NCBI RefSeq assembly: GCF_000472665.1
Contig: NZ_AXAC01000014.1
Location: forward strand, 37,574-101,573
Reading direction: 5' to 3'
Source of the DNA: Acetobacterium malicum subsp. dehalogenans DSM 11527
Lineage (GTDB): Bacteria; Bacillota; Clostridia; Eubacteriales; Eubacteriaceae
DNA length: 64,000 nucleotides
This document shows positions 35,881 through 45,511 of this stretch, in pieces. A model generated the notes under the pieces. It saw only the letters and a program-made list of their open reading frames with translations, was not told the origin of the DNA and ran no database searches. Position 1 is the stretch's first letter. Every line of letters starts with the position of its first letter. Made by a program: the position numbers and the translations under genes.

Positions 35881-38800
35881 ATGAACAATAAGAGAGGTTT
35901 ACTCGTTCGTATGTTATTAAGCATCGGGCTGCCGGTTGCTGTTATTTTTGCAATTGTCGCCGGTATTGCCCTGTATGTCGTGAATCAGTCCATTGCTGAG
36001 ATTAAAGTCAATGAATTATCAGCCCGGTCTGAATCGGTTTCAAACCAAATTGAAACATATTTTACAAAATATCTGGAGGACGCCAGTCAATTGTCGACAA
36101 ATCCGGAAATTCAGAGTTTGTTCAATCAGGTTACACCAGGAGTCGGTATAACCGCAACCGCCAATTTTCCCGAGATCAAGCAACATCTGGATAATGTGGC
36201 CGCATCGGATCCAGACAACATTCAGGTGGCCTGGATTGCTGATGTGGACTCCAGTCAGTTTACTCAATCGGACGGGGTTGTTTCGGATCCGTCCTATGAC
36301 ATTAATGTCCGACCCTGGTTTAAAGAGCTGGTAGCCAAAAAGAAGGTTTTTATTTCGGAGCCCTACGTTGATATTACCACCCAGAAAATTATTGTCAGCG
36401 TGGTTGCCCCGGTGTTTAAACCGGGAACCCAGGAATTGGTGGGAGCTACCTGCGTGGATGTTTCCATCGATCGGATCAAAGAGATCATCGCTGAAAATAA
36501 AATAGGCGAAGCGGGATTCTTTGTCGTGTCAACCAGTAGCGGGATGGTTTTTGATCATCCCAACCCGGATTATAATAACGGTTTACTCACTGATACTGAC
36601 ATGTCAGATAATATCATTGCCGCACTAATGGAAAAAACCACGGGACCGATTACCTATTCAACCGGCGGCAGCGAAAGTCAGGGCTATGTCACCGAAATCG
36701 GCAACACCGGCTGGGTTCTGGCGACCGGCCTGCCAACAACCGAATTCAATGGCACCTTTTCGGGAATTCGCACTATGATGCTGCTTATTTTTGGACTGGG
36801 GCTGCTGGTGATTATAGGAATCATTGTTGCCTCAACCGGTAACTTTGTCCGACCGATTATCCGATTGGCCGAAGCGGCCGATCGTCTGGCGCTGGGGGAG
36901 GTGGATATCGACCACAGCATGGCGGCGGACGCCAAAGACGACGAAATTGGCGAACTGACCCGATCCTTTGTAAATATGGCTGAAAATATCAGAGAACAGG
37001 CTGAAGCTGCTCAAGCCATGGCTAAAGGTGATTTGTCCATCAAGATCCAGCCCAAATCGTCGGGGGATGTGCTGGGTAACAGTATGGTTTCAATTAAAGA
37101 ATCAATTGGAAACCTGGTTGAAGATACCATCATGCTCTCCAATGCCGCCATTCATGGTGATTTCACCAGACGGGCTGCGGTGGACAACCACTCAGGTGAG
37201 TATGCCAAGGTTATTTCCGGCGTCAACCAGACCCTCGATACCGTGGTGGATAAGATGTTCTGGTATGAGGCGATCATCGACGGAATTCCCTTCCCGGTAC
37301 ATGTTACCGACAACGACATGAAATGGACCTTTATGAACCATGCATTTGAAGATCTGATGATTAAAAACGGCGTAATTGCGGATCGGGTATCCGCCTGTGG
37401 GATGGATTGTTTCAATGCCGGGGCCAGCATTTGCCAAACCCAGGGTTGCGGCATCCGACAACTGGTAGATCAGGGCGCGTCAGAAAGCTACTTTGAATGG
37501 GTTGGTCGCAGCAATAAACAGGCAACAGCTTACCTTAAAAATAAAAATGGCGAAAATGTCGGCTTCATCGAAGTGGTTACCGACATCACGCCGATGATTC
37601 GCGTCAGCGATTATACCAAAACTGAAGTAGCCCGTTTAGGCGAAAATCTGATGCGTCTGGCCGAAGGAAATCTGGATTTTGACATGGATTGCAGTGCCGC
37701 TGATGCGTATACCTCTGAAGTCAGTGCTCAGTTTAATGAGATCAATAACAGCTTGATGCTGGTCAAAGAATCAATCGGCACCTTGATTGATGATGCTACA
37801 ATGATTACCAATGCTGTCATTGATGGGAACCTCCGGGCCAGAGCTGATGCCAGTGCCTTCCAAGGAGCATGGCGGGAAGTGGTCGGTGGCATGAATGCCA
37901 TTCTCGAAGAATTGAACAAACCGCTGGGCGAAGTGATGGAAGTCATGGCCGCCATTTCCAATGGAAATCTACGGGTGCGGATAAATGGTGAGTATCAGGG
38001 CGATGTGGATTTGCTCAAACAGAGTGTTAATTCCACAGCCACACTGCTGGATGGCGTAGTTGGCGAAATCACCGAGAAAATCGAACAATTGTCCCAGGGA
38101 AATCTGGATATTGAAAATGCTCAAGCGTTCCGGGGCGATTTTGTGACCATTTCCAATGCCCTGAATGTGATTATTGATTCGCTCAATGAGGTCATGGGAG
38201 ATATTAATATCGCCGCCGAACAGGTCAATGTTGGCGCTAATCAGGTGTCCGATAGCAGTCAGGCATTGGCCCAAGGTTCTACTGAACAGGCCAGCTCGAT
38301 TCAGGAACTGACTGCCGCGATTACCGAAATAGCCGATCAGACCAAAAATAACGCCGTTGATGCCAATAAAGCCAGAGAATTGGCCACCGATGTGATGGGT
38401 AATGCTGAAAAAGGGAATCGCCAGATGACCGAAATGCAGCGTTCGATGGTAGAAATCAATAAATCCTCGGTGGACATTTCCAAAATTATCAAGGTTATTG
38501 ACGATATTGCCTTCCAGACCAATATCCTCGCGCTTAACGCTGCGGTGGAAGCGGCTCGGGCTGGACAGCATGGCAAGGGCTTTGCAGTAGTAGCCGAAGA
38601 AGTTCGAACATTAGCGGCCAGAAGTGCCGAAGCGGCCAAAGAGACCACGGTGCTGATTGAAGGTTCTATCAGCAATGTGCAGGAAGGGACAAAAATAGCT
38701 GATGACACCGCCGGGGCGCTGGATGAAATTGTTTCCGGAATCGGCAAGGTTACCAGCTTGATCGGCAATATAGCAGCCGCTTCCAACGAACAGGCCACCG

Positions 38801-38958
38801 GTATCGCCCAGATCAATATGGGCGTTGAACAAGTCGCCCAGGTGGTCCAGCAGAATTCGGCCACCGCCGAACAAAGTGCCGCCGCCAGTGAAGAGCTTTC
38901 TGGCCAGTCAATTTTATTAAAACAGATGATTGATCAGTTTAAGATTAGAAAGGGTTAG
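35881..38958 (+). CDS. Methyl-accepting chemotaxis protein (Cache-HAMP-PAS-signalling)
   Basis: 1025 residues, paralogue of the receptor at 1350. TM1 at about 10-32, double-Cache extracellular sensor ([21 protein letters not shown] type segment near 140-165), TM2 at about 300-323, HAMP and HAMP-like linkers, PAS domain at about 460-575 with ICQTQGCGI preceded by MDCFNAG, and an MCP signalling domain at about 765-1020 with the usual tip. The extracellular Cache domains of the two receptors differ, so ligands should differ, while PAS and signalling parts are almost superimposable. The second receptor has Val where the first has a fourth PAS cysteine (EWVGRSN versus EWCGRNN). Confidence 0.93.
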   Translation: MNNKRGLLVRMLLSIGLPVAVIFAIVAGIALYVVNQSIAEIKVNELSARSESVSNQIETYFTKYLEDASQLSTNPEIQSLFNQVTPGVGITATANFPEIKQHLDNVAASDPDNIQVAWIADVDSSQFTQSDGVVSDPSYDINVRPWFKELVAKKKVFISEPYVDITTQKIIVSVVAPVFKPGTQELVGATCVDVSIDRIKEIIAENKIGEAGFFVVSTSSGMVFDHPNPDYNNGLLTDTDMSDNIIAALMEKTTGPITYSTGGSESQGYVTEIGNTGWVLATGLPTTEFNGTFSGIRTMMLLIFGLGLLVIIGIIVASTGNFVRPIIRLAEAADRLALGEVDIDHSMAADAKDDEIGELTRSFVNMAENIREQAEAAQAMAKGDLSIKIQPKSSGDVLGNSMVSIKESIGNLVEDTIMLSNAAIHGDFTRRAAVDNHSGEYAKVISGVNQTLDTVVDKMFWYEAIIDGIPFPVHVTDNDMKWTFMNHAFEDLMIKNGVIADRVSACGMDCFNAGASICQTQGCGIRQLVDQGASESYFEWVGRSNKQATAYLKNKNGENVGFIEVVTDITPMIRVSDYTKTEVARLGENLMRLAEGNLDFDMDCSAADAYTSEVSAQFNEINNSLMLVKESIGTLIDDATMITNAVIDGNLRARADASAFQGAWREVVGGMNAILEELNKPLGEVMEVMAAISNGNLRVRINGEYQGDVDLLKQSVNSTATLLDGVVGEITEKIEQLSQGNLDIENAQAFRGDFVTISNALNVIIDSLNEVMGDINIAAEQVNVGANQVSDSSQALAQGSTEQASSIQELTAAITEIADQTKNNAVDANKARELATDVMGNAEKGNRQMTEMQRSMVEINKSSVDISKIIKVIDDIAFQTNILALNAAVEAARAGQHGKGFAVVAEEVRTLAARSAEAAKETTVLIEGSISNVQEGTKIADDTAGALDEIVSGIGKVTSLIGNIAAASNEQATGIAQINMGVEQVAQVVQQNSATAEQSAAASEELSGQSILLKQMIDQFKIRKG

Positions 38959-38995
38959 GATGCTTTTTATCAAGACAATCAAATTTTAATCAAAC

Positions 38996-39022
38996 AGAGA
39001 CCACCTTTTTAAGGTGGTCTCT
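38996..39022 (+). terminator. Terminator hairpin
   Basis: Ten-base stem AGAGACCACC / GGTGGTCTCT with loop TTTTTAA, 37 bases after the chemoreceptor stop. T run is weak. Confidence 0.7.
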
Positions 39023-39112
39023 GTAATTGTCAGACCGTTTGTGCTATCATAGACTCACTAAATGATTACAGCAAAAAAGCTTCAGATAGGGCTAGTCAGT
39101 AAGGAGAAAATT

Positions 39113-39682
39113 GTGAAGATAATATGTTTTGGCGATAGTCTGACCTTTGGTTACCAGGTATCCCGGGAAGAAAAATGGCATGCGATTGCAGCAAAAAAAA
39201 CCGGAATCCAGTTGATCAATCGCGGTGTCAGCGGGGATACCACCGTGGGGATGCGGGGCCGAATTCAGCAACAGGTATTTAACGCCAAGCCTGAGGGCGT
39301 GATTCTGATGGGCGGATATAATGATATTTTCTTTAACCGCAGCTGGGAACCAGCCGCTGAGAATATGCGTGCCATGGTTGACCAGTCTCGAACTAACGGA
39401 CTTCAGGTTTTTGTCGCCATCCCGCCACCGATTCAGTTGCCGGTGGCCTTTAAAGAAGGCGGTGAGATGGTTGATTTCGAAAAGTCAGCAGTGATGATTG
39501 AAGTCTATTGTCAGTGGTTGAGGGATTATTCCGTATCAGTGCGGATCCCAATCCTGGATTTTAGAGCTGCCATTGACTGGACCAACAAAGGTTTGTATCT
39601 GGATGGAATTCATCAGAGTCCGGCCGGCCATCAGCTAATGGCGGGGCGAGTGATCGCGTTTCTACAGAAAACAGTAGAATAG
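39113..39682 (+). CDS. SGNH/GDSL hydrolase
   Basis: About 189 residues from a GTG at 39113 with AAGGAG 7 bases upstream; an ATG at 39062 would add 17 residues with no site. Block I is ICFGDSLTFGY with the catalytic Ser, block II has GVSGDTTVG, block III reads MGGYNDIF (GxND), block V is DGIHQSPAGHQLM with the Asp and His. These are the four SGNH blocks of small esterases such as arylesterase, lysophospholipase or acetylxylan esterase types. No signal peptide, so probably cytoplasmic. Substrate unknown. Confidence 0.85.
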   Translation: MKIICFGDSLTFGYQVSREEKWHAIAAKKTGIQLINRGVSGDTTVGMRGRIQQQVFNAKPEGVILMGGYNDIFFNRSWEPAAENMRAMVDQSRTNGLQVFVAIPPPIQLPVAFKEGGEMVDFEKSAVMIEVYCQWLRDYSVSVRIPILDFRAAIDWTNKGLYLDGIHQSPAGHQLMAGRVIAFLQKTVE

Positions 39683-39772
39683 AACAACCAGGATGTCAAA
39701 ACTAATTCCGGCTCAGGATTAATTATTCAATGCGATAATGGGTATTGTTACAGAACATCGAAAAGGAGATGG

Positions 39773-40753
39773 ATGACCGTTAGATTAGATCATTCAAAAA
39801 ATAAAATGAGTCGAGTTGTAAAATGGTGTTTCTATTTTTTATTTGCGTTAGTACTCAGCATCGGGATTATGTCTAATAATATATTGGCTGCCACTACGCC
39901 AAACGTCAGTTACCGGACCCATGTCCAGAATGTCGGCTGGCAGGATTTTGTATCAAATGGAGAAATGAGCGGAACCTCGGGCTTAAGTCTGCGCCTGGAG
40001 GGGATTGAAGTCAAACTTGATGCCCCGGTAACTGATTTGGGGATAACCTATCAAACCCATATTCAGAACGTCGGCTGGGAGGCCGATACCGCCAGAGGCT
40101 GGAAAAGCAACGGCGAAATGAGCGGAACCTCCGGCCAGAGCCTGCGGCTGGAAGGAATCCAGATCAAACTCACCGGGGCGAATGCTGACCAGTATGATAT
40201 TTACTATCAGGTTCATGTCCAAAACTATGGCTGGATGGATTGGGCAAAAAATGGCGAAAGTGCCGGTTCTCAGGGCTTTTCCTATCGTCTCGAAGGGATT
40301 CATATTGTTGTCCAGCCCAAGGGCTCAGCGGCCCCGGGAAAGACCGACACACCGTTCATCGAGGCAACCAAACCCTCTTTTGAAGCTCAGGTTATCGCTC
40401 TGGTCAATCAAGAGCGGGCGTCCAGAAATCTTGGTTTGGTAAGCAGTGAGCCCACCTTAACCCGGGCTGCCCAGATTAGAGCAGAAGAAATCATCCAGTC
40501 GTTCTCACACACCCGGCCAAATCAAACCAGTTGTTTTACCGTCCTGACGGAACTGGGTATTAATTACAATCGGGCGGGTGAAAATATCGCCGCCGGTTAT
40601 TCCAGCCCGGAAGCGGTGATGGCTGGCTGGATGAATTCAGAGGGCCATCGGGCGAATATCTTAAATCCAGGCTTTACCAAGCTCGGGGTTGGTTATGCTC
40701 AAACGGGTTCTGGATATGGTCACTATTGGACCCAAATGTTTATTTCAAATTAA
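39773..40753 (+). CDS. Secreted ChW-repeat protein with CAP (SCP/PR1) domain
   Basis: 326 residues. A signal peptide ends near NNILAATTP (residue 40). Three ChW repeats follow (HVQNVGWQDF, HIQNVGWEAD and HVQNYGWMDW, each with a G.SxRLEGI element). From about residue 205 a CAP/SCP domain runs to the end: VNQERASRNLGL, SFSHTRPNQ, GENIAAGY, MNSEGHRANILNPGFTKLGV and HYWTQMF, keeping the His/Glu/His set typical of bacterial CAP proteins. Extracellular; CAP domains of this type occur in spore or surface proteins of clostridia and are of uncertain activity. Ribosome site AAGGAGA. Confidence 0.88.
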   Translation: MTVRLDHSKNKMSRVVKWCFYFLFALVLSIGIMSNNILAATTPNVSYRTHVQNVGWQDFVSNGEMSGTSGLSLRLEGIEVKLDAPVTDLGITYQTHIQNVGWEADTARGWKSNGEMSGTSGQSLRLEGIQIKLTGANADQYDIYYQVHVQNYGWMDWAKNGESAGSQGFSYRLEGIHIVVQPKGSAAPGKTDTPFIEATKPSFEAQVIALVNQERASRNLGLVSSEPTLTRAAQIRAEEIIQSFSHTRPNQTSCFTVLTELGINYNRAGENIAAGYSSPEAVMAGWMNSEGHRANILNPGFTKLGVGYAQTGSGYGHYWTQMFISN

Positions 40754-40842
40754 AACAGAGGGTGGGACGATTTAACACACCATCAATAAATGTGTATCGC
40801 TTTTGAATAACAGTGCCGAACACAGATAAAAGGAGATCAGCG

Positions 40843-41139
40843 ATGATAAAGGATAATAAAAATCTCACAGATTTCGACCAAATCCTGGCCACCCGTTACG
40901 ACAACGGCAGCCTATTTATGGAGGGGAGTACTCATTTTTGTGCTAACCTGTTTTATTATGTTTATGTGCTTACTTACTACGAAAAAGCTCGAAAAGATAT
41001 ACGATTTATTGAAGCATTAGCAGCATTAAAACGAAAGCTGGATGATCAAGGCCGCATGATTGTTGAGCGGCCTAATCGCAAGCTCAGTAAATTGGCGATC
41101 TGCCCAAAAGGTAAACCATCCGCCGTCGCCACGGTATGA
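40843..41139 (+). pseudogene. Internally deleted copy of the prenyltransferase-like gene
   Basis: 98 codons from ATG 40843 (AGGAGA upstream). The first 25 residues (TDFDQILATRYDNG) and the last 70 (YEKARKDIRFIEALAALKRK to KLSKLAICPKGKPSA) match the intact gene at 42155, but about 190 central residues holding the alpha-barrel repeats are missing and the frame is kept. The shared 3' segment is nearly identical at DNA level (about 40980-41106 versus 42805-42931). A product of in-frame deletion after duplication, unlikely to be functional. Confidence 0.75.
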
Positions 41140-41176
41140 TATTTAGAAATTTTTAAAAACTTGGAGTTGGATTAAA

Positions 41177-41758
41177 ATGAAGCACATTAACACAAAAAAT
41201 CTGAAATTAAGGCCGTTAACCATGAATGATACTGCTGACGTTTTTGCCTATTCAAAAAGTAAAAATGTCGGTCCACGGGCAGGCTGGAAGCCTCATGAGA
41301 GCATAGAAGAAACTGAAGAGATTATGAAGACGATCTTCGTCGGTCAGGAAAACATCTGGGGGATTGAAAAAGACCAGCGGATTATCGGCTCAATCGGATT
41401 AATCGATGACCACCATCGCCAGAATGATCAGGCCCGGATGCTTGGTTACGCTCTATCTGAGGATTACTGGGGGCAGGGCCTTATGACGGAAGCGGCCAGA
41501 GCCGTGCTGGCCTACGGCTTTGACACCCTGGCCCTTAGTCTGATCTCGGTGGTGCACTATCCAGATAACCTGGGATCACAGCGGGTGATTGAAAAATGTG
41601 GGTTTTATTATGAAGGAACAATTCGCCAGGCAGACAAGATCTACACTGGTGAAATCCGGGATGTCAAAGCATATTCCATGACCAGTGCAGAATTTGAAAA
41701 TCTACAGCCCGAGACCTTAGAACTGATTGTTGTTCAAGCACCGGCACCAGGCAATTGA
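41177..41758 (+). CDS. GNAT acetyltransferase (RimJ/RimL type)
   Basis: 193 residues. The N-terminus NLKLRPLTMNDTADVFAY is the classic RimJ/RimL opening; the acetyl-CoA loop motif is LSEDYWGQGLMTEAARAVL and the C-terminal strand NLGSQRVIEKCGFYYEGTIR is typical of N-terminal or small-molecule acetyltransferases. The acceptor cannot be named. Sits between the two prenyltransferase-like copies, 26 bases before the CGGC gene. Confidence 0.88.
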   Translation: MKHINTKNLKLRPLTMNDTADVFAYSKSKNVGPRAGWKPHESIEETEEIMKTIFVGQENIWGIEKDQRIIGSIGLIDDHHRQNDQARMLGYALSEDYWGQGLMTEAARAVLAYGFDTLALSLISVVHYPDNLGSQRVIEKCGFYYEGTIRQADKIYTGEIRDVKAYSMTSAEFENLQPETLELIVVQAPAPGN

Positions 41759-41783
41759 GAAAATTAAGAAGGGAGGCGCAGCA

Positions 41784-42116
41784 ATGAAAGTTGGTTTAAT
41801 CAGATGTATGCAAACTGAAGATATGTGCCCGGCAACGACCTGTTTCAAGGTAATTGATACAAAAAAATTGGCATTTGAAGGCGTTGCGGAAGAAATTGAA
41901 ATCATCGGCGTCAACAGCTGCGGAGGTTGCCCCGGCAAAAAAGCCGTAACCCGGGCAGCAGAGATGGTTAAGCGAGGTGCAGACACAATCGTTTTGGCTT
42001 CATGTATCACTCGCGGAAATCCGATCGGGTTTCCTTGTCCTTATGCGGAACTGATGAAAACAGCGATTAAGAAAAAGATCGGTGAGTCAATCAAGATTAT
42101 CGATTATACCCATTAA
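41784..42116 (+). CDS. CGGC-domain protein
   Basis: 110 residues from ATG 41784 (GGGAGG upstream). It contains the family-defining CGGCPGKK motif in IIGVNSCGGCPG, plus QTEDMCPATTCF near the N-terminus and ASCITRGNPIGFPCPY near the C-terminus; seven cysteines in all, arranged as in the small CGGC (DUF1847-like or methyl-viologen-type) putative metal-binding proteins of anaerobes. Exact role unknown; binding of an iron-sulphur centre or other metal is inference. Confidence 0.82.
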   Translation: MKVGLIRCMQTEDMCPATTCFKVIDTKKLAFEGVAEEIEIIGVNSCGGCPGKKAVTRAAEMVKRGADTIVLASCITRGNPIGFPCPYAELMKTAIKKKIGESIKIIDYTH

Positions 42117-42154
42117 TGTTGAAAAAGATAGGATCGAAAAAGGAGCGACCAGCG

Positions 42155-43009
42155 ATGATCAATGATGTTAAAAAGCAGACGGATTTCGACCAGATCCTGG
42201 CTACCCGCCATGACAACGGCGCCGATTTCTGGACAACTCCGGACGGACGCCTGGGGATTGAAAAACCGATCAGTACCCTGACGGCCCTGATGATTATCAG
42301 CGAACTTGACGTGCCCAGAGATCATGAAGCTTTGCAGGGGGCTGCTGAACTGGTTCTGGGGGCCATAAGAGATGATGGCCGGGTACGTATTGCTCCGAAA
42401 GGCGCAATCTATCCCTGTCACACCGCCCATGCGGTGACCGGATTGTGCAGAAATGGGTACGCCAGCCATCCCCGGGTTCAGGCCGCCCTGGATTATCTGC
42501 TTTCTGATCGTTACGAAGACGGCGGCTGGCGCTGCAATAAATTCATCTATGGGTATGGCCCCGAAACCGATAAGTCAAATCCTGGCGTGACCCTGCTGGC
42601 ATTGGACGCCTTTCGTCTGGCCGGCTTTCATGCGGGAAGCGATAAAATCTCAGATCTTGACCGGTCGGTTGAAACCCTGCTTGATCATTGGACCGTGAAA
42701 ACCCCGGTCGGCCCCTGCCATTACGGCATCGGCAGCTTATTTATGCAGGTGGAGTACCCATTTTTGCGATACAACCTATTTTATTATGTTTCTGTGCTCT
42801 CTTTCTACGAAAAAGCCCGAAAAGATAATCGATTTATCGAAGCATTAGCGGCATTGCAGCAGAAGCTGGATGATCAAGGCCGCATGATTGTTGAGCGGCC
42901 TAATCGCAAGCTCAGTAAATTGGCGATCTGCCAAAAAGGTAGACCATCAGCCGCCGCTACTGCGCGATATTTAGAAATTATCCGGAATATGGAAATTGAT
43001 CAAACGTGA
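42155..43009 (+). CDS. Prenyltransferase/squalene-cyclase-like alpha-barrel protein
   Basis: 284 residues from ATG 42155 (AGGAGC upstream). It has alpha6/alpha6-type repeats seen in prenyltransferase and squalene oxidase repeat proteins: LGAIRDDGRVRIAPKGAIYP, CHTAHAVTGLCRNG, then ALDYLLSDRYEDGGWRCN. The WRC..K pattern after DGGW and the absence of the DxDD acid motif argue against an active terpene cyclase; it may be a binding scaffold or a hydrolase-like homologue. The shortened paralogue at 40843 lies 1.0 kb upstream, flanking the GNAT and CGGC genes. Confidence 0.72.
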   Translation: MINDVKKQTDFDQILATRHDNGADFWTTPDGRLGIEKPISTLTALMIISELDVPRDHEALQGAAELVLGAIRDDGRVRIAPKGAIYPCHTAHAVTGLCRNGYASHPRVQAALDYLLSDRYEDGGWRCNKFIYGYGPETDKSNPGVTLLALDAFRLAGFHAGSDKISDLDRSVETLLDHWTVKTPVGPCHYGIGSLFMQVEYPFLRYNLFYYVSVLSFYEKARKDNRFIEALAALQQKLDDQGRMIVERPNRKLSKLAICQKGRPSAAATARYLEIIRNMEIDQT

Positions 43010-43026
43010 ATCGAATTAATACCAGG

Positions 43027-43072
43027 AAAACCCTTTACCCATTGGATATAAATTGGGTAAAGGGTTTTCTTT
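43027..43072. terminator. Bidirectional terminator
   Basis: Fifteen-base stem AAAACCCTTTACCCA / TGGGTAAAGGGTTTT with a 12-base loop between the convergent prenyltransferase-like and ornithine-cyclodeaminase-family genes. Confidence 0.9.
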
Positions 43073-43115
43073 ATGTAGACTTGAATTTTTTATCAGGCCC
43101 GGTATTATTTAGATC

Positions 43116-44258
43116 TTAGTATAAAGCTGGTTTATCCCAAAGGTTAAGATCAACTCCGATGTTGTTTTTGCGGGCATAGTCATAAACTTCTTTGCCCCAG
43201 GCTACATCTTCTACCGGCATCCCGCCGACAGAGTAGAGGATGATCTGGTCGTCGCTTTCCCGTCCGGGTACCTTACCGTTTAAGATAGCCCCTAAATCGT
43301 GAATATCGGTTTTATCCAGTTTGCCATCATGGATCATATCCATAAATTTGGAACCAAGGATATAGACAATATTGTAGGTTGGGTAGGGATATTCTTCCGC
43401 CCAGGCTTCATAAAGGGAGATATTGTCGACGACCAGTTTGGTTTTATCACTTTGGATAAATTCATCGGTAAAATCGGCCGCCCCGGGGAGACAGAAGAGG
43501 GCCCCGGGTTTGATCCACTCGGCATCAACAAAGGGATAGGCCGAAGGACCGGCGCCCATTGGGGTGGAGGTGGCGAAGCTTAAAATGTCCGAGCCACGTA
43601 CACATTCTTCCAGGGTTTCGCAGATAATAATCTCGGTAAACTGCGGACATTTTTCTGTTACATATTCAATGCAGCGGTCGATGGACGCCTGGCCTCGACC
43701 TTTTATTTTAAGAGTCGTCAGAGTTGGACGCAGGGCGGCAAAGGTCTCAATGGCGGTCGAGTTGATGACCCCCGGACCGACGATGCCAAGAACTTTGGCA
43801 TCTTTAAGGGCCAGATTTTTTACGCCGACGCCGGGTACCGCGGCAGTCCGGTAAGCACTGAGCAGGTTGGCTGACATCAATGCTAAGGGTGCGCTGGTGT
43901 CTTTATCGTTTAACATCATCATCAGGATCGAACGCGGCAGGTTTTTATGACGGTTTTCAACATTGGAACCGTACCATTTCATCCCAGCGACGTCAAACTT
44001 GCCGCCGACGTAGGCGGGCATCGCCATGAACCGACGATCCGGACCATTCTTGGGCATATTGGGGAATTCCGGTTCTTCCGGGAAAGTAATCATGCTGCCG
44101 TGGGAGTTGCCATTTTCACCACCCATGCGGTAATCGCCTTTATCTAAAAGCTTTAATAATTCTTCCATACAATCGGTACAAGCCACAACATCGCCGACAC
44201 CGGCCTTAATCATATCGGCCTCATTTAAATACAATAAATCAATTCCTGGTAATGCCAT
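43116..44258 (-). CDS. Ornithine cyclodeaminase/mu-crystallin family protein
   Basis: 380 residues. Family features: N-terminal LLYLNEADMIKAGVG, substrate region MAMPAYVGGKFDVAGMKWYG, PLALMSANLLSAYRTAAV, and a Rossmann domain (LGIVGPGVINSTAIETFA) that binds NAD(P). Relatives are ornithine cyclodeaminases, alanine or ketimine reductases, and the protein named subunit B of tyramine oxidase in some annotations. With the upstream oxidase operon, a role in reducing or deaminating an imine or amino acid product is likely; substrate unassigned. Good ribosome site (TTGGAGG). Lies 135 bases after the AraC gene and may have its own promoter. Confidence 0.85.
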   Translation of the reverse strand: MALPGIDLLYLNEADMIKAGVGDVVACTDCMEELLKLLDKGDYRMGGENGNSHGSMITFPEEPEFPNMPKNGPDRRFMAMPAYVGGKFDVAGMKWYGSNVENRHKNLPRSILMMMLNDKDTSAPLALMSANLLSAYRTAAVPGVGVKNLALKDAKVLGIVGPGVINSTAIETFAALRPTLTTLKIKGRGQASIDRCIEYVTEKCPQFTEIIICETLEECVRGSDILSFATSTPMGAGPSAYPFVDAEWIKPGALFCLPGAADFTDEFIQSDKTKLVVDNISLYEAWAEEYPYPTYNIVYILGSKFMDMIHDGKLDKTDIHDLGAILNGKVPGRESDDQIILYSVGGMPVEDVAWGKEVYDYARKNNIGVDLNLWDKPALY

Positions 44259-44393
44259 AATAAACCTCCAAATAGTTTTTTATTTTAAAATTTTATTGAA
44301 AAATTGGTAAATCATTTTGACACGTGATCATTCCATCATGATGCGTCTTGGCTTTAATTTTTGTTACTATTATTTTATAGGGGATTGGTCCGT

Positions 44394-45257
44394 TTAAATT
44401 CGGAGCGCCATACCTTTGGCCAGGGATTTGCGGTAATTCAGAGGCGATATGCCCGTGAATTGTTTAAATTCCTTGAGTAGATGGGACTGATCATAGTAAC
44501 CCATATCCGCCGCAATGGCTGAAATATTCTGATCTTTCCCCAGCGCCAGCAGCACATTCTGAAAACGGATAATTTTTGAGAAGGTCTTAGGTGGTAAGCC
44601 AATCTCTTTATTAAAGAGCCGGTTGATGTAGCGGGGGGTATAGCCGACGCTCTGGCTTAATTCATTAACGTTGATAATGCCGACGACCTTGGTGATTTCA
44701 TCCACCATCCGATAACTGAAAGGTCGGGTCCCGGGACTGTAATAGTTCTGATAGTCGGGAATATAGGCATCCAGAAACAACTCAATTTGTTCTTTAAAAT
44801 CGTTACTCCGGGTGATCCCTTCCATCATCGCCTGATCCTGGCAGATTTCCGGCAGTGGCACAGAGCTCTCAGTGAGGCTGCCAATCGGATAGCCTTTAGG
44901 TAAAAACGCCTTGCCGGGCAGAAAGCGGATGCCAAAGATGGTATCGTTGAGATGAAAAACGGAAGCATACTCAATGGAGTGCATTTTCAGAACGGCGCCG
45001 TAACAGGTTGCATCCAGATGATCCTGGCCGCAGCGGAAGACAATGTCCACGGTGCCATCGGGAACAATGGTGGCGGTTTCTAACATTTCCTGGGTAACCT
45101 GGAAGCGATAAAAGTGGGAGATGCCATAAGCCCGGTAGTCAAAGGATTCATAACCCTGGGAATGCTGAACCATCAAGGGCTGTTTAGGGATGATGATGTT
45201 TTCCTTTTCTTGTGGGGAGGATGCATAAGAGCCATACCGTTGCAATAGATCAATCAT
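44394..45257 (-). CDS. AraC-family transcriptional regulator
   Basis: 287 residues. The C-terminal domain has the two helix-turn-helix units of AraC proteins (NELSQSVGYTPRYINRLFN and ISAIAADMGYYDQSHLLKEF, then FTGISPLNYRK). The N-terminal 170 residues form an unnamed beta-rich sensor (VPDGTVDIVFRCGQDHL, FGIRFLPGKAFLP), the DUF6597-like type. Located inside the imine/amino-acid oxidation locus and on the same strand, so it is the likely activator of that locus. Its own promoter region shares sequence and layout with that of the RidA operon. Confidence 0.9.
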   Translation of the reverse strand: MIDLLQRYGSYASSPQEKENIIIPKQPLMVQHSQGYESFDYRAYGISHFYRFQVTQEMLETATIVPDGTVDIVFRCGQDHLDATCYGAVLKMHSIEYASVFHLNDTIFGIRFLPGKAFLPKGYPIGSLTESSVPLPEICQDQAMMEGITRSNDFKEQIELFLDAYIPDYQNYYSPGTRPFSYRMVDEITKVVGIINVNELSQSVGYTPRYINRLFNKEIGLPPKTFSKIIRFQNVLLALGKDQNISAIAADMGYYDQSHLLKEFKQFTGISPLNYRKSLAKGMALRI

Positions 45258-45327
45258 AGTTAAAACCTTAAGCGTACGCTTTCCTTTCTGAATAAATTCG
45301 CAAAAGAGGGGGCAACAATCAACATAA

Positions 45328-45374
45328 AAAAAGACAAGGGCGTCGAAACTCCGGTTTCGACATCCTTGTCTTTT
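45328..45374 (-). terminator. Hairpin between the oxidase operon and araC-like gene
   Basis: Nearly perfect stem with arms AAAAGACAAGG..GTCGAAAC and GGTTTCGAC..CCTTGTCTTTT, followed on the minus strand by TTTTTTT. It can end oxidase-operon transcripts, but it also lies downstream of the putative araC promoter, 71 bases before the start codon, so it may act as a leader attenuator. A related hairpin precedes ridA. Confidence 0.7.
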
Positions 45375-45406
45375 ATGGTTGCTGGTTCACTGCTTATTAT
45401 GTATAC

Positions 45407-45460
45407 AATATACCATAGTTGAGAATGAAAGAATAGTAAAAATCGGTACTAATTTACATC
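45407..45460 (-). promoter_or_regulatory. Putative activator-dependent promoter of the araC-like gene
   Basis: On the minus strand, -10 TATATT (45412-45407); no good -35. Upstream of it is a conserved block which on the plus strand reads GAATAGTAAAAATCGGTAC (about 45431-45449). The ATCGG core starts exactly 35 bases from the -10, the same distance as in front of the RidA operon, fitting a site for an AraC-type activator. Confidence 0.6.
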
Positions 45461-45511
45461 CGCATTCATTTTTAAGAAAATTCTAATTAATGTATCGCAG
45501 CCAGCGCTTTC

